In this document: piece after piece, positions 26,870 through 34,964 of the stretch
How the letters are laid out: each line of letters begins with the position of its first letter
Numbering within the stretch: the first letter of the stretch is position 1
Assembly: GCA_903929755.1 (NCBI GenBank)
Contig: CAIYVZ010000067.1
Coordinates: forward strand, 1 to 64,000
Direction of reading: 5' to 3'
From: an uncultured Acidobacteriia bacterium
GTDB lineage: Bacteria > Acidobacteriota > Terriglobia > Bryobacterales > Bryobacteraceae
DNA length: 64,000 nucleotides
Made by a program: the position numbers and the translations under genes
Notes under the pieces: model-generated
Database searches by the model: none
The model's input: the letters and a program-made list of their open reading frames with translations, nothing else
Told to the model about the DNA's origin: nothing

Positions 26870-28273
26870 ATGATGAAGACCGGAAGGCGCCTGTGGACGC
26901 TGGTGATTTGTGCCGGTGCGGCCTGCGCGCAGTCGGTGGACACGACCGCATTAAAAGAGAATACGGACAAGCTGATTGAGTCCGCCATGAAAGACCAGGG
27001 GGGTCTGGACCGCCTGGAATACCTTTGCTACCGGATCGGCAACCGGCTGAGCGGCTCGAAGGGCCTGGAGACGGCGGTTTCCTGGGCAGAAGCTGAAATG
27101 AAGAGGGTCGGCCTCCAGAACGTGCGCCGCGTGCCCACCAAAGTGCCGCACTGGGTGCGAGGGAACGAGGCTGCCCGCCTGGTGTCCCCCGCAGATAAGC
27201 CAATCGCGATGCTGGGTCTGGGAGGGAGCATTGCAACCCCAAAAGGCGGCATTACGGCGGATGTAGTGGTGGTTTCAGACTTTGCCGAGCTGGACAAGCT
27301 GGGGAAATCCGGTGTCGCGGGCAAGATAGTGGTCTATGACGCGCCCTTCGTCAGTTATGGCCAGACCGTACAGTATCGCGGAAGCGGAGCCTCCCGAGCC
27401 GCCAAACTGGGAGCGGTTGCCGCGCTGGTTCGTTCCGTAACGCCCCGCAGCCTCCGCGACCCGCATACCGGCGCTATGCGATATACGGCTGACGCTCCAA
27501 AAATTCCAACGGCGGCGATAGCGGTGGAAGACGCGATGTGGCTCCATGGTCTAACGCGGGCGGGCCAGAAAGTGCGGGTCCATCTGGAAATGGAGGCGCA
27601 CGAGGAACCGGATGCGGATTCGGCCGACGTGATGGGCGAGATTCGGGGCCGTGAACTGCCGGATGAAGTAGTGGTGATGGGTGGCCACCTGGATTCTTGG
27701 GATGTGGGACAAGGGGCACATGACGACGGCGGGGGTGTGATCGCCGCCCTGCAGGCTCTGGTGCTGATGAAGGAGTTGGGAATTCAGCCCCGCCGGACCA
27801 TCCGGGTCGTGTTCTGGGTGAACGAAGAAAATGGTGGGCGTGGCGGCCAGGCCTACCGGCGATGGGTGGGCGAAGAAATCGGTCATCATTACGCCGCGAT
27901 TGAGATGGATGGGGGCGCAGAACGTCCGCTCGGCTTTGATTTGGCAGCCATTGTGCCGGAGCGTCGGCGCGCGAATAATCCCGGCGCCGCGACCCCAAAG
28001 GTTTCACCCAGGTTTGCAGGCAACGTGCAGGCCATTGGCGCGTTGCTGAAAACCATCGGCGCGGATCGTATTGAGCGCGGGGGGGCGGAGGCTGATATTG
28101 AACCCTTAGTGGCGGCGGGCGTCCCGGGGCTGGGTTTACGTACAGTGGGCGAGCACTATTTCGACTATCACCACACCGATGCGGACACGTTCGACAAGAT
28201 TGTGCCGGAGGACTTCCGGAAGTGCGTGGCGGCTATGGCGGTAATGAGCTACGGTCTGGCGGAGCTGAACTGA
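26870..28273 (+). CDS. Secreted M28 family metallopeptidase (carboxypeptidase Q-like)
   Basis: 467 residues with a short signal peptide (LWTLVICAGAACAQS). A PA-like insert (ADVVVVSDFAELDKLG to about 215) precedes the catalytic core. Zinc ligands and catalytic acids: GGHLDSWDVG (His and Asp near 270), GAHDDGGG (bridging Asp near 284), NEENGGRG (catalytic Glu near 318), EMDGG near 347 and YHHTDADT (last His near 434). This is a complete set for a di-zinc aminopeptidase or dipeptidase acting outside the cytoplasm. It overlaps nothing and ends tail to tail, 2 bp from the Wzt-like gene. The start could be either of two adjacent ATGs. Confidence 0.92.
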   Translation: MMKTGRRLWTLVICAGAACAQSVDTTALKENTDKLIESAMKDQGGLDRLEYLCYRIGNRLSGSKGLETAVSWAEAEMKRVGLQNVRRVPTKVPHWVRGNEAARLVSPADKPIAMLGLGGSIATPKGGITADVVVVSDFAELDKLGKSGVAGKIVVYDAPFVSYGQTVQYRGSGASRAAKLGAVAALVRSVTPRSLRDPHTGAMRYTADAPKIPTAAIAVEDAMWLHGLTRAGQKVRVHLEMEAHEEPDADSADVMGEIRGRELPDEVVVMGGHLDSWDVGQGAHDDGGGVIAALQALVLMKELGIQPRRTIRVVFWVNEENGGRGGQAYRRWVGEEIGHHYAAIEMDGGAERPLGFDLAAIVPERRRANNPGAATPKVSPRFAGNVQAIGALLKTIGADRIERGGAEADIEPLVAAGVPGLGLRTVGEHYFDYHHTDADTFDKIVPEDFRKCVAAMAVMSYGLAELN

Positions 28274-28275
28274 GG

Positions 28276-29136
28276 CTATAAACCGGCCGTTAGTTCGGCG
28301 TAAACCTTGGCTCGCAGATTTGCCACACCCGCGGTATAGCGGTCGTCAGTAACGGCAAAGGCGACCGCGTCCTCCAGCCAGTCATGCCAAAGACCATCCG
28401 GATCGTGCGAGGCAACCGTAATGGTGTAGTCGCCCGGACAGAGTTCACACCGGAACCGGTAAGTAACCCGAAGAACCGAACCTTCGGCAACAGGCCCCGG
28501 CTGCAACTGCTCCAGTTCCGTATTGGTGCCGTAGACATTCAGGCCAGAGCGGGTTCGGATGAGGATTCCGACCACCGGAGCCGCAACGGGGACCAGATAG
28601 CGGAAGGTGACGCGAACCGACACCTCTTCCCCGCTCCGCCATACTGTGGAAGGCTGACCGGTGCTGCCGACAAGGTCAATGGAAACCAGTTCCGCTCGTC
28701 CATCTCCCTGGTGCCGGACTGGAGCGACTGTCGGGCTGTGGCCTTCACCATGCGCACGCAACTCCAAAGTGGCCTGACGTCGATAGGCTGGCAGAACTTC
28801 AGCCGGATGCCCGCGGCCGACCAGTTTCCCGTCCCGAAGCCACCAGATTTCGTCAGCGCATTGCTCCAGCAGAGCTTCATCGTGGCTCAAAATCAACAGG
28901 CTGGCTCCGGCGCGCCGAAGCGACTCCAGTTGCGAAATGGCGCGTGCGCGCTCAACGCGGGAAGCGGTGGCAAACCAGTGGTTCAACACGTAATCGCCCG
29001 CAACTGTAGGTAATGCCGCCCCCGGAAGGACCACGGCACTCGGGCAAAGCTGCGCCAGGCGGGGTATACCTTCTTCGATTGCGCCTGCAATGCTGCCCGG
29101 TGGAGCAATGAGATTGAGTTCAGAGATCGAGATCAT
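28276..29136 (-). CDS. Truncated Wzt-like protein: ABC ATPase remnant plus polysaccharide-binding C-terminal domain
   Basis: ATG 29136 is chosen because it overlaps the upstream stop (ATGA); 286 residues. The first about 110 residues resemble only the tail of a Wzt-type ATPase: LLILSHDEALLEQCADEIWW near 85 is the H-loop and DGKLVGRGHPAEVL the following strand, while no Walker A, signature or Walker B can be found. Residues about 145-280 look like the Wzt C-terminal beta-sandwich that binds O-antigen (VSVRVTFRYLVPVAAPVVGI, CPGDYTITVASHDPDGLWHD). No Wzm permease is nearby. It may be a pseudo-ATPase that only binds glycans, or an ORF preserved after deletion. Confidence 0.72.
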   Translation of the reverse strand: MISISELNLIAPPGSIAGAIEEGIPRLAQLCPSAVVLPGAALPTVAGDYVLNHWFATASRVERARAISQLESLRRAGASLLILSHDEALLEQCADEIWWLRDGKLVGRGHPAEVLPAYRRQATLELRAHGEGHSPTVAPVRHQGDGRAELVSIDLVGSTGQPSTVWRSGEEVSVRVTFRYLVPVAAPVVGILIRTRSGLNVYGTNTELEQLQPGPVAEGSVLRVTYRFRCELCPGDYTITVASHDPDGLWHDWLEDAVAFAVTDDRYTAGVANLRAKVYAELTAGL

Positions 29137-29705
29137 TCGGCAGAGTTTTCCGCGAGGCAAACGGATGCCAGATCGTCCCACTTACCTACATCGACATTCT
29201 GAACGAAAGAAAGCAGATGCACGGAGAAGGTCCGGGATCCACGCCAGCCAGACCAGATGGACCGTGCTTTTGCTGCCAACGGCTCCACCTCAAGAGCATC
29301 AAAATCCTGGGCCAGCGTGACGTGAGGATGGAAGGGGTAAGTGCAAATGTGTTCCAGCACCCCGACATTCAGCTTGCGGTGCAGTTCCCGAACCTGGTCC
29401 GCGCCGAGAGTGATTCCCAAATAGATCACGTTGGAGCCGGCAAACACTTCTATAGCGCCAAGGGCCACGTCGAAAACCGGAGAAGAAGAAGCAGCTTCGC
29501 GCAGATCGTGCACCGCTTGCGGGACCTGGCCGAGGAACGGACGTGGAGGCAGAACGGTCAGGTGAGCATGTGGACTGCACCCGGGAGTCAACTGGAGGCG
29601 CAAATCGTCAAGAAATGAAGCAAGCGGTTCAGGAATATAACTGACGAGCGCAAACTGGTTGAGAGTGCGCCCACTCCCCTGGTTACAGATCATCGCTTTC
29701 TCCAT
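29133..29705 (-). CDS. 2H phosphoesterase (2'-5' RNA ligase/LigT-like) family protein
   Basis: From ATG 29705 (GAGG 9 bases upstream) the protein has 190 residues. The two signature tetrapeptides of the 2H superfamily are present: HLTV in HAHLTVLPPRPF near 47 and HVTL in HPHVTLAQDF near 127. Such proteins hydrolyse cyclic or 2'-5' phosphodiester bonds in RNA or nucleotides; the true substrate is unknown. It is the middle gene of a minus-strand unit: 11 bp after the membrane protein gene and overlapping the Wzt-like gene by 4 bp. Confidence 0.8.
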   Translation of the reverse strand: MEKAMICNQGSGRTLNQFALVSYIPEPLASFLDDLRLQLTPGCSPHAHLTVLPPRPFLGQVPQAVHDLREAASSSPVFDVALGAIEVFAGSNVIYLGITLGADQVRELHRKLNVGVLEHICTYPFHPHVTLAQDFDALEVEPLAAKARSIWSGWRGSRTFSVHLLSFVQNVDVGKWDDLASVCLAENSAE

Positions 29706-29716
29706 TGTAACCAGCC

Positions 29717-30595
29717 TCACTTCGGAATGCGGGAATCGGCGGTCAGCGTTCCGGGTGCGGGCGAATCGACCGGGGGACGAGCCGCATTCCGTAAGTTCAC
29801 CGTGCGATTGAGGATGTCGAACCAGAAGGGCGCGCCCAGCGAGACGGCGACAATTGTGAGCAACCATCCGGCGAGACGCGAGGCCCAGTCGAGGGGACTG
29901 GCTCTGAACGTGTCAGCCGTCCAGCCAAGAACCGGAGCCAGATCGCGCAAGGTTCCGGCCCCCAGGGCTCCCGAAGGCTGGAGGCCGGAGAGCCCGGCGC
30001 GCAATGCCGGCTCACTCCAAAAGCGATGCAGCAAATGCAGGGTATCCGCATTTGTCGCCACCGTTACCAGCACGGCCAGCACCAGATTCCAAACCTGAGC
30101 GCGACGCCGATACCAGCCCGACGCCCGTTCCATGGCATCGTTGAACCAGTTTTCGATATTGGCCTGAGCCAGGCCCAGGTCCCCCCCGGCATTCTGAATC
30201 AACGTGAGCAGAACCTGGCGCACGGGGCCCGTGGGGAGTTTGCCGATACCGACTTCCAGATCCCGGAAGGTTACCGACCCTTCCATGTGAGAAGTAGCCA
30301 GGTCGATAACAGCCGCGGAGAAGGCCCGGGAGGGGAGGTAGGAGAAGTGCTCCCCACTTCGGGTTTGCCCGCGAACAACCGGATGGAGATAGAAGGCATT
30401 CAGGAAGTCGACACCTGCAGGCAGGGACTGGCCGTGAAAAAGCGAAGCCAACGCTCTCCTTAGATTCTGTGCACGAGCGTCCAGGGCGTGCGCGATCCAC
30501 TCATTTACGGTGCTGCAGAACATCGCCAGGATGAGATAGACGGAGGCTGCGCCCACTGCCGCCTCAAGAACTGTGGAGCCGAATAGTCCAACCAT
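29717..30595 (-). CDS. Uncharacterised integral membrane protein
   Basis: 292 residues; not recognised as a named family. It has an N-terminal helix (TVLEAAVGAASVYLILAMFC), a soluble middle with a region FLNAFYLHPVVRG, a second helix near 170-190 (VWNLVLAVLVTVATNA) and a third near 240-260 (AGWLLTIVAVSLGAPFWFD), followed by a Pro-rich polar tail. NEWIAHALDARAQNLRRAL is conserved-looking amphipathic sequence after helix 1. It heads the operon with the 2H phosphoesterase and Wzt-like genes. Homologous architecture seems common in soil bacteria, but I know no assigned role. Confidence 0.7.
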   Translation of the reverse strand: MVGLFGSTVLEAAVGAASVYLILAMFCSTVNEWIAHALDARAQNLRRALASLFHGQSLPAGVDFLNAFYLHPVVRGQTRSGEHFSYLPSRAFSAAVIDLATSHMEGSVTFRDLEVGIGKLPTGPVRQVLLTLIQNAGGDLGLAQANIENWFNDAMERASGWYRRRAQVWNLVLAVLVTVATNADTLHLLHRFWSEPALRAGLSGLQPSGALGAGTLRDLAPVLGWTADTFRASPLDWASRLAGWLLTIVAVSLGAPFWFDILNRTVNLRNAARPPVDSPAPGTLTADSRIPK

Positions 30596-30659
30596 GAAAG
30601 AGTTTCTCCTGCCCCAGACGTATCACGAAGCGGCCAAAACAGAAGGTTTACAACCCAGC

Positions 30660-30690
30660 TTGCCAGCCGCGTAACCCGATGATTTATAAT
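30660..30690 (+). promoter_or_regulatory. Sigma70-type promoter for rpmI-rplT
   Basis: TTGCCA at 30660-30665 and a perfect TATAAT at 30685-30690, spacer 19 bp, about 80 bp before rpmI. The spacer is 2 bp longer than ideal. Confidence 0.5.
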
Positions 30691-30769
30691 CCAGATAGCG
30701 AAATTTTCAGCGCACGTGACCGGCTCTGCCGGCGGCTTGTGCTAATCTGTAGGTTTCCGGAACATAGTC

Positions 30770-30964
30770 ATGCCAAAACTAAAGACACATAAAGGTGCGG
30801 CCAAACGGTTCAAAAAAACCGGGACGGGAAAGGTAGTGCGCCAGCATGCATTTGCTCGCCACATCCTTACCTCCAAGGCGCGCAAGCGTAAGAATAAACT
30901 GCACACTTCAGTAGTCGCGGATCCTTCGGATCAGGCAAAACTGAAGCGCATGATTCCCTACTAG
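30770..30964 (+). CDS. rpmI: 50S ribosomal protein L35
   Basis: 64 residues, normal length. The sequence [20 protein letters not shown] is the universal L35 start, followed by [15 protein letters not shown] basic protein that binds 23S rRNA in the large subunit. In most bacteria it sits between infC and rplT; here infC is not upstream, and the gene has its own promoter-like site (TATAAT at 30685). rplT follows after 153 bp, which is longer than usual and contains a strong hairpin. Confidence 0.98.
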   Translation: MPKLKTHKGAAKRFKKTGTGKVVRQHAFARHILTSKARKRKNKLHTSVVADPSDQAKLKRMIPY

Positions 30965-31038
30965 GGCTCACCCCTTAGCAGGCAGTGCAGTTTAGGCGTG
31001 TGAACGGTGCCACCGCACGTGCCCGATTCGCCGCCGAG

Positions 31039-31069
31039 GGTGTTGGCTTCGTTTTTTTGAAGCCACACC
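31039..31069 (+). promoter_or_regulatory. Hairpin in the rpmI-rplT intercistronic leader
   Basis: GGTGTTGGCTTC (31039-31050), an eight-base T-rich loop and GAAGCCACACC (31059-31069) form an 11-bp stem with a single bulge, 48 bp before rplT. The T-run lies in the loop, so it is not a standard terminator. L20 autoregulation through a leader structure is known in other bacteria; that this hairpin does it is a guess. Confidence 0.5.
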
Positions 31070-31117
31070 ACAAGATGACGTTCATTCAAGAGCGTCAATT
31101 CAATACAGGAGAGAAAC

Positions 31118-31483
31118 GTGCCCAGAGTAAAAAGAGGACCCAAACGCCGTGCAAGTCGCGCTAAAACGCTCAAACTTGCAAAAGGCTTTTTTCTAACCAA
31201 GAGCAAGCTGTACCGCTCCGCCCAGGAAGCCGTTGAACGAGCCCTCAAGTTCGCCTACACCGGCCGGAAACAGAAGAAGCGCAGCTATCGTTCGCTTTGG
31301 ATTGTCCGTATCGGCGCAGCATCTCGTGCAGCAGGTCTGTCCTACAGCCAGTTCATGCACGGCTTGAAGCTGGCCGGGATTGAACTGGACCGTAAGGTTC
31401 TGGCCGCAACTGCAACGGCAGATGCCGCTCAGTTCGCCCAATTGGCTGCCGCGGCAAACACCGCACTGGCTGGCGCGCACTAA
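31118..31483 (+). CDS. rplT: 50S ribosomal protein L20
   Basis: 121 residues, full length, from a GTG start. [20 protein letters not shown] and [20 protein letters not shown] are diagnostic. L20 is an early assembly protein of the large subunit. The ribosome site AGGAGAG lies just upstream. The C-terminus carries an Ala-rich tail ([13 protein letters not shown]) that is slightly longer than the minimal family. Downstream, the ZapB-like gene begins 4 bp after the stop. Confidence 0.98.
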   Translation: MPRVKRGPKRRASRAKTLKLAKGFFLTKSKLYRSAQEAVERALKFAYTGRKQKKRSYRSLWIVRIGAASRAAGLSYSQFMHGLKLAGIELDRKVLAATATADAAQFAQLAAAANTALAGAH

Positions 31484-31487
31484 GCCT

Positions 31488-31865
31488 ATGTTCCCGGAAG
31501 ATCCCGACGTATCAGAGGAAACCGCAGAACAGGCAGACCTGGCAGAGGACGCGGTTCAAGACGAACAGCCAATCGAAGAACTAACCAGTGAAGAACCCGG
31601 CGACGAAATAGTTGTTGCTGTGGCCGAACCGGATACGCTGACTCAGATTGAAGAGCGGATCCTGCGTGCGGTAGAACTGGTGAACAAGCTGCGCCAGGAA
31701 CGTGATGCCGCACTTCGCGAACTCGACACCGTCCGCGAAGACCTGCAGCAGACAGAAGCCTCGGGCCGTACGCTCAGTGAAGAAATTCTTTCGCTCAAAG
31801 CGGATCGCCAAAAGGTTCGGGGTCGCCTGGAACGATTGCTGGGCCATATTGATCAGTTAAGTTAA
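31488..31865 (+). CDS. ZapB-like coiled-coil protein
   Basis: 125 residues from ATG 31488. The first 55 residues are very acidic (DVSEETAEQADLAEDAVQDE) and the second half is a continuous predicted coiled coil (IEERILRAVELVNKLRQERD to the end). This resembles the cell-division-associated coiled-coil proteins encoded beside zapA, which bundle FtsZ-ring components, although the acidic N-terminus is an addition to the short ZapB. It lies 4 bp after rplT and 136 bp before zapA. Assignment rests on coiled coil plus neighbour, not on a specific motif. Confidence 0.6.
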   Translation: MFPEDPDVSEETAEQADLAEDAVQDEQPIEELTSEEPGDEIVVAVAEPDTLTQIEERILRAVELVNKLRQERDAALRELDTVREDLQQTEASGRTLSEEILSLKADRQKVRGRLERLLGHIDQLS

Positions 31866-31878
31866 TTCGTTTTACCAC

Positions 31879-31928
31879 AATCCGCCGTTCGGCTTCATCG
31901 TAGAATGAGGACAGCCGAACGGCGGATT
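31879..31928 (+). terminator. Perfect 16-bp inverted repeat between the ZapB-like gene and zapA
   Basis: AATCCGCCGTTCGGCT at 31879-31894 pairs perfectly with AGCCGAACGGCGGATT at 31913-31928 across an 18-base loop. A modest T-rich stretch (TATTTT) follows on the plus strand. It can be a terminator or attenuator of the rplT unit, or a protein-binding or repeat-type palindrome. Confidence 0.6.
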
Positions 31929-32001
31929 CGTATTTTCCGCAGGGCAAACTCTTGAGAAGACGCTCACAGCCAAACCGGCAAGTGAGCCTGAAAGCGTTCC
32001 G

Positions 32002-32277
32002 ATGGCCAAACAGCCTGTTCGCGTCCACATATTTAACCAGGGCTACACGCTGCTCTCCGATGGCGACGCAGCGGAGGTTCATCGCGCAGCTGAGGAGATT
32101 GACCAGCTCATGACGTCAATCGCCACCCTCGTCAATTCTCCCGATGCCACCCGAATCGCCGTGCTTGCCTGTCTGCATCTGGCAGACAAACTCCATGCGG
32201 CAGAGCGCAAGCTGGAGGGCTTCGAAGCCAGATCTGAGCGCCTGGCCAGCATGCTGCGTAAAACGCTGCCGGATTAA
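32002..32277 (+). CDS. zapA: Cell division protein ZapA
   Basis: 91 residues, usual length. PVRVHIFNQGYTLLSDGDAA is the ZapA N-terminal strand pair, followed by the helical dimerisation region with ATRIAVLACLHLADKLHAAE. ZapA crosslinks FtsZ filaments at midcell. The neighbouring coiled-coil gene supports a division role. The rhomboid gene follows after 62 bp. No 6S RNA, which often follows zapA elsewhere, fits in that gap. Confidence 0.9.
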   Translation: MAKQPVRVHIFNQGYTLLSDGDAAEVHRAAEEIDQLMTSIATLVNSPDATRIAVLACLHLADKLHAAERKLEGFEARSERLASMLRKTLPD

Positions 32278-32339
32278 GTTTTATGCCGGGTGCTATGCTC
32301 AAATTTAGATTCAGGCACGACTCTTCCGGCTAACATTTC

Positions 32340-33107
32340 ATGCGATACGACACGCGGTACCAGAGCCGTTCGTCCTTTGGCCTTCCCGGGTTTCCAGACG
32401 GCGTGAAGTTCCTGATCATCGCGAATGTTGCGATTTATCTGCTGGATTTTTTCCTTTCCCTCATCGTAAAAGAGCCAGTGTTTCGGTTTCTTTACCTCCA
32501 TCCGCGAGCAGTGGTGAGCCATTTTGCCATCTGGCAACTGGTGAGCTACATGTTCCTGCACAGCCTGGGGAGCCCGATGCATATCGTGTTCAATATGCTG
32601 GCTTTGTGGATGTTCGGAGCCCCTGTGGAACAGACCTGGGGGACTTCGCGATTCGTTCGTTACTACCTGATTTGCGGAGTCGGCGGCGGTATAACCCAGG
32701 TTGTAGCGAACATGCTGTTCGGCAATCCGGACCAGTTCGTACTGGGTGCCTCGGGTGCCGTCTATGGTCTGTTGCTGGCGTTCGGCATGCTTTTCCCCAA
32801 CCAGGAAGTTCTCTTCTCCATGCTCTTCCCCATTAAGGCGAAGTACCTGGTGATGATATTTGGCGCAATCGCTTTCCTTGGCTCGTTTCAGGGTGACAAC
32901 GCGGTCAGCAATCTGGCGCACCTGGGCGGCATGATCTTCGGTTTCTTCTACATGAGAACCACGTTTGCAACGCGCGGCACACGACGCAGCAGCGCAGGCT
33001 TCAGTTTAGCTGGATGGTGGCGGAACTATAAAATGCAGCGGAACAAGAAGAAGTTCGAAGTCTACCTGCGCAAACGCGGCTCCGGCCCGCCGGACTGGAA
33101 GAATTAG
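32340..33107 (+). CDS. Rhomboid family intramembrane serine protease
   Basis: 255 residues with six predicted membrane helices. The catalytic dyad is intact: Ser in VLGASGAVYG at about 137 and His in NLAHLGGMIFG at about 194; the oxyanion-side HxxxN motif is HIVFNMLALW near 81. After the last helix a basic cytoplasmic tail with KMQRNKKKFEVYLRKRG continues to the end. It cleaves membrane proteins within their transmembrane segment; substrates cannot be predicted. It is probably transcribed with zapA. Confidence 0.94.
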   Translation: MRYDTRYQSRSSFGLPGFPDGVKFLIIANVAIYLLDFFLSLIVKEPVFRFLYLHPRAVVSHFAIWQLVSYMFLHSLGSPMHIVFNMLALWMFGAPVEQTWGTSRFVRYYLICGVGGGITQVVANMLFGNPDQFVLGASGAVYGLLLAFGMLFPNQEVLFSMLFPIKAKYLVMIFGAIAFLGSFQGDNAVSNLAHLGGMIFGFFYMRTTFATRGTRRSSAGFSLAGWWRNYKMQRNKKKFEVYLRKRGSGPPDWKN

Positions 33108-33189
33108 CACTCCACGAAACGAACAGGCTCCGGAATACGTCTGCGCATAGGTGGCGCGGGCGAGGCCAAACGAGTCTTAAAAAAATCGT

Positions 33190-34368
33190 ATGATCAATAG
33201 CGTAATGATGAACAAGACTCTTCTTGCGTGTGTCGCCGCCTTCAGTTTGGTGGCTGGCTTTGCAGGCCCCGATTTGCTGGCGCAGGAAGGCCCGATTCAG
33301 CCGGGCAGTTCCACGGTAGCGCGCCCCCGCAAGAGGGCTGACTCCCCCACACAACCGAACGAGACGAAACCTGTTGAAGTTCAGGCTCCACGGGAATTGC
33401 CGAAGATCCCTTCGAAGCTCAACAAGAAGAAGGACGACGAAGCAGCATCCGATGTCACCTTCAAAGCTGAGGCGGAAGTCGTAAACGTTGACGTCTCGGT
33501 GCTGGATAACCGGGGCTATCCGATCCCCAACATCCCCAAAGGCAATTTTCGGATTCTGGAGGACAACGTCCCCCAGACCCTGACCCAGTATTCCATGACC
33601 GAAGCGCCGATGACTGTGGCGCTGATCGTTGAGTTCAGCAATCGCTATCAATCTTACTGGAGCCAGGGATGGTACGAGACTTTGCAGGCCGCGTATGGTT
33701 TCACGCAAACCCTCAGGCCCGACGACTATATGGCGGTAATCGCCTACGATCTGCGCACGGAGATTTTGGCCGATTTCACCAATGACCACAACAAACTGGG
33801 CGAGGCGTTACACCGCCTCAGAATTCCAGGGTTCTCGGAGAGCAACATGTTCGATGCGCTCACCGACACGGCGGACCGCATGTCGAAGATCGAAGGCCGC
33901 CGGGCCATCGTGATTATCACGTCCGGCATCGACACGTTTAGCAAGATCACATACGACAAGACGCGAAAACTACTGCAGGAGTCGGGCGTACCCGTTTACT
34001 CCATTGGAATTCTGCAACTGGCCCGCGCCATGCAGGAGGCCCGCGGTGGGAACATGATCGATTTCCTGCAGGGCGACAACGAACTCCGAACCTTCGCCAA
34101 GGAGACCGGCGGACAGGCCTTCTTCCCCCGTTTCATGGCGGAAATGCCCGGCGCCTTCGCGCAGATCAACAATGCGCTCCGCAACCAGTATTCGCTGGGC
34201 TATTCGCCCACCAATCAGGCGCGGGACGGCAAGTTCCGCAAGCTGACAGTTCAACTGATCAATCCGGCCACCAACGAACCGCTCCGGGTGACGGACCCCA
34301 AGGGCAAGCCGATCAAATATACCATTGTGGCCAAGGCCGGCTACAAAGCTCCCGTGCCCATTCAGTAA
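33190..34368 (+). CDS. VWFA-related Acidobacterial-type secreted protein
   Basis: 392 residues; ATG 33205 or 33208 are possible alternatives. Signal peptide LLACVAAFSLVAGFAG, a Pro/Lys-rich linker to about 90, then VNVDVSVLDNRGYPIPNIPK, a beta domain opening the Acidobacteria-specific VWFA-related family, with LRILEDN-like sequence (FRILEDNVPQ). The von Willebrand A domain follows (TVALIVEFSNRYQS, where the MIDAS motif DxSxS is altered to EFSNR) and reaches RRAIVIITSGIDT. Extracellular or periplasmic, role unknown; such genes are numerous in this phylum. The degenerate MIDAS suggests metal-independent binding. Confidence 0.88.
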   Translation: MINSVMMNKTLLACVAAFSLVAGFAGPDLLAQEGPIQPGSSTVARPRKRADSPTQPNETKPVEVQAPRELPKIPSKLNKKKDDEAASDVTFKAEAEVVNVDVSVLDNRGYPIPNIPKGNFRILEDNVPQTLTQYSMTEAPMTVALIVEFSNRYQSYWSQGWYETLQAAYGFTQTLRPDDYMAVIAYDLRTEILADFTNDHNKLGEALHRLRIPGFSESNMFDALTDTADRMSKIEGRRAIVIITSGIDTFSKITYDKTRKLLQESGVPVYSIGILQLARAMQEARGGNMIDFLQGDNELRTFAKETGGQAFFPRFMAEMPGAFAQINNALRNQYSLGYSPTNQARDGKFRKLTVQLINPATNEPLRVTDPKGKPIKYTIVAKAGYKAPVPIQ

Positions 34369-34475
34369 ACGTCTTCAAGGAAGTGCAATTGAACTGATTC
34401 GGCAGAAGTACCGGTAGTTTGGCCGATTGAAGTCAAGAACTAAATTCGCTTTCGTTTCAAGCGGATGCGGACTCG

Positions 34476-34504
34476 TTGACAACAAGGTTACAGCTCTGCT
34501 AACT
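34476..34504 (+). promoter_or_regulatory. Sigma70-type promoter for the receiver-GH3 unit
   Basis: Perfect TTGACA at 34476-34481, 17-bp spacer, CTAACT at 34499-34504. Transcription would begin near 34511, which rules out the TTG at 34506 and favours ATG 34521 for the receiver gene. Confidence 0.5.
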
Positions 34505-34520
34505 ATTGACGGACCTCCTG

Positions 34521-34964
34521 ATGAAACATTCCCCGGTGCTTCCCCTGCGTATCCTTCTCTCCGACGACAACCAACACGGCCTTTTGGCTCGCAAGATGAT
34601 TCTGCAGGACCAAGGCTACGAAGTGGTAACGGTGCAGGACGGGGAGAATGTCTGGCAGGTGTTTCAGCAGGGCGCGTTCGACATCGTGGTGACCGATTAC
34701 CGCATGAAGCATATGGATGGCCTGGAGTTCATTCGCACCATCCGCGAGTCGGGGTCCACAGCCCGGGTGATCATGCTATCTGGCTTTGCTATGGCGCTGG
34801 GTCTGACCCAGGAGAGCACGGGTGCCGACGAAGTGATCGCAAAGAGCAACAAAGAGGTTCCGGAACTACTGCGCGCGGTGAAAAAGCTCTCCCAGCGTCC
34901 CGCAAAGCGCGGCCCCGGTTCAGCTGTCGCGGTACGTGCACGTCTGGGCCGAAAAGCAGGCTAA
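34521..34964 (+). CDS. Stand-alone response-regulator receiver protein
   Basis: 147 residues from ATG 34521. Receiver landmarks: acidic pair LLSDDNQ near 13-17, phospho-Asp in VVTDYRMKHMDG near 57, Ser in IMLSGFA, Lys in VIAKSNKE. After about 120 residues only a basic, unstructured tail remains (RPAKRGPGSAVAVRARLG), so there is no output domain. The stop overlaps the GH3 start by one base (TAATG). The pairing of a CheY-like protein with a cell-wall glycosidase is unusual and may be only transcriptional. Confidence 0.88.
   Translation: MKHSPVLPLRILLSDDNQHGLLARKMILQDQGYEVVTVQDGENVWQVFQQGAFDIVVTDYRMKHMDGLEFIRTIRESGSTARVIMLSGFAMALGLTQESTGADEVIAKSNKEVPELLRAVKKLSQRPAKRGPGSAVAVRARLGRKAG

Noticed and set aside
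32278-32339. 6S RNA after zapA
   Set aside because: The 62-bp gap is too short for a 6S RNA and holds only the rhomboid gene's upstream region.
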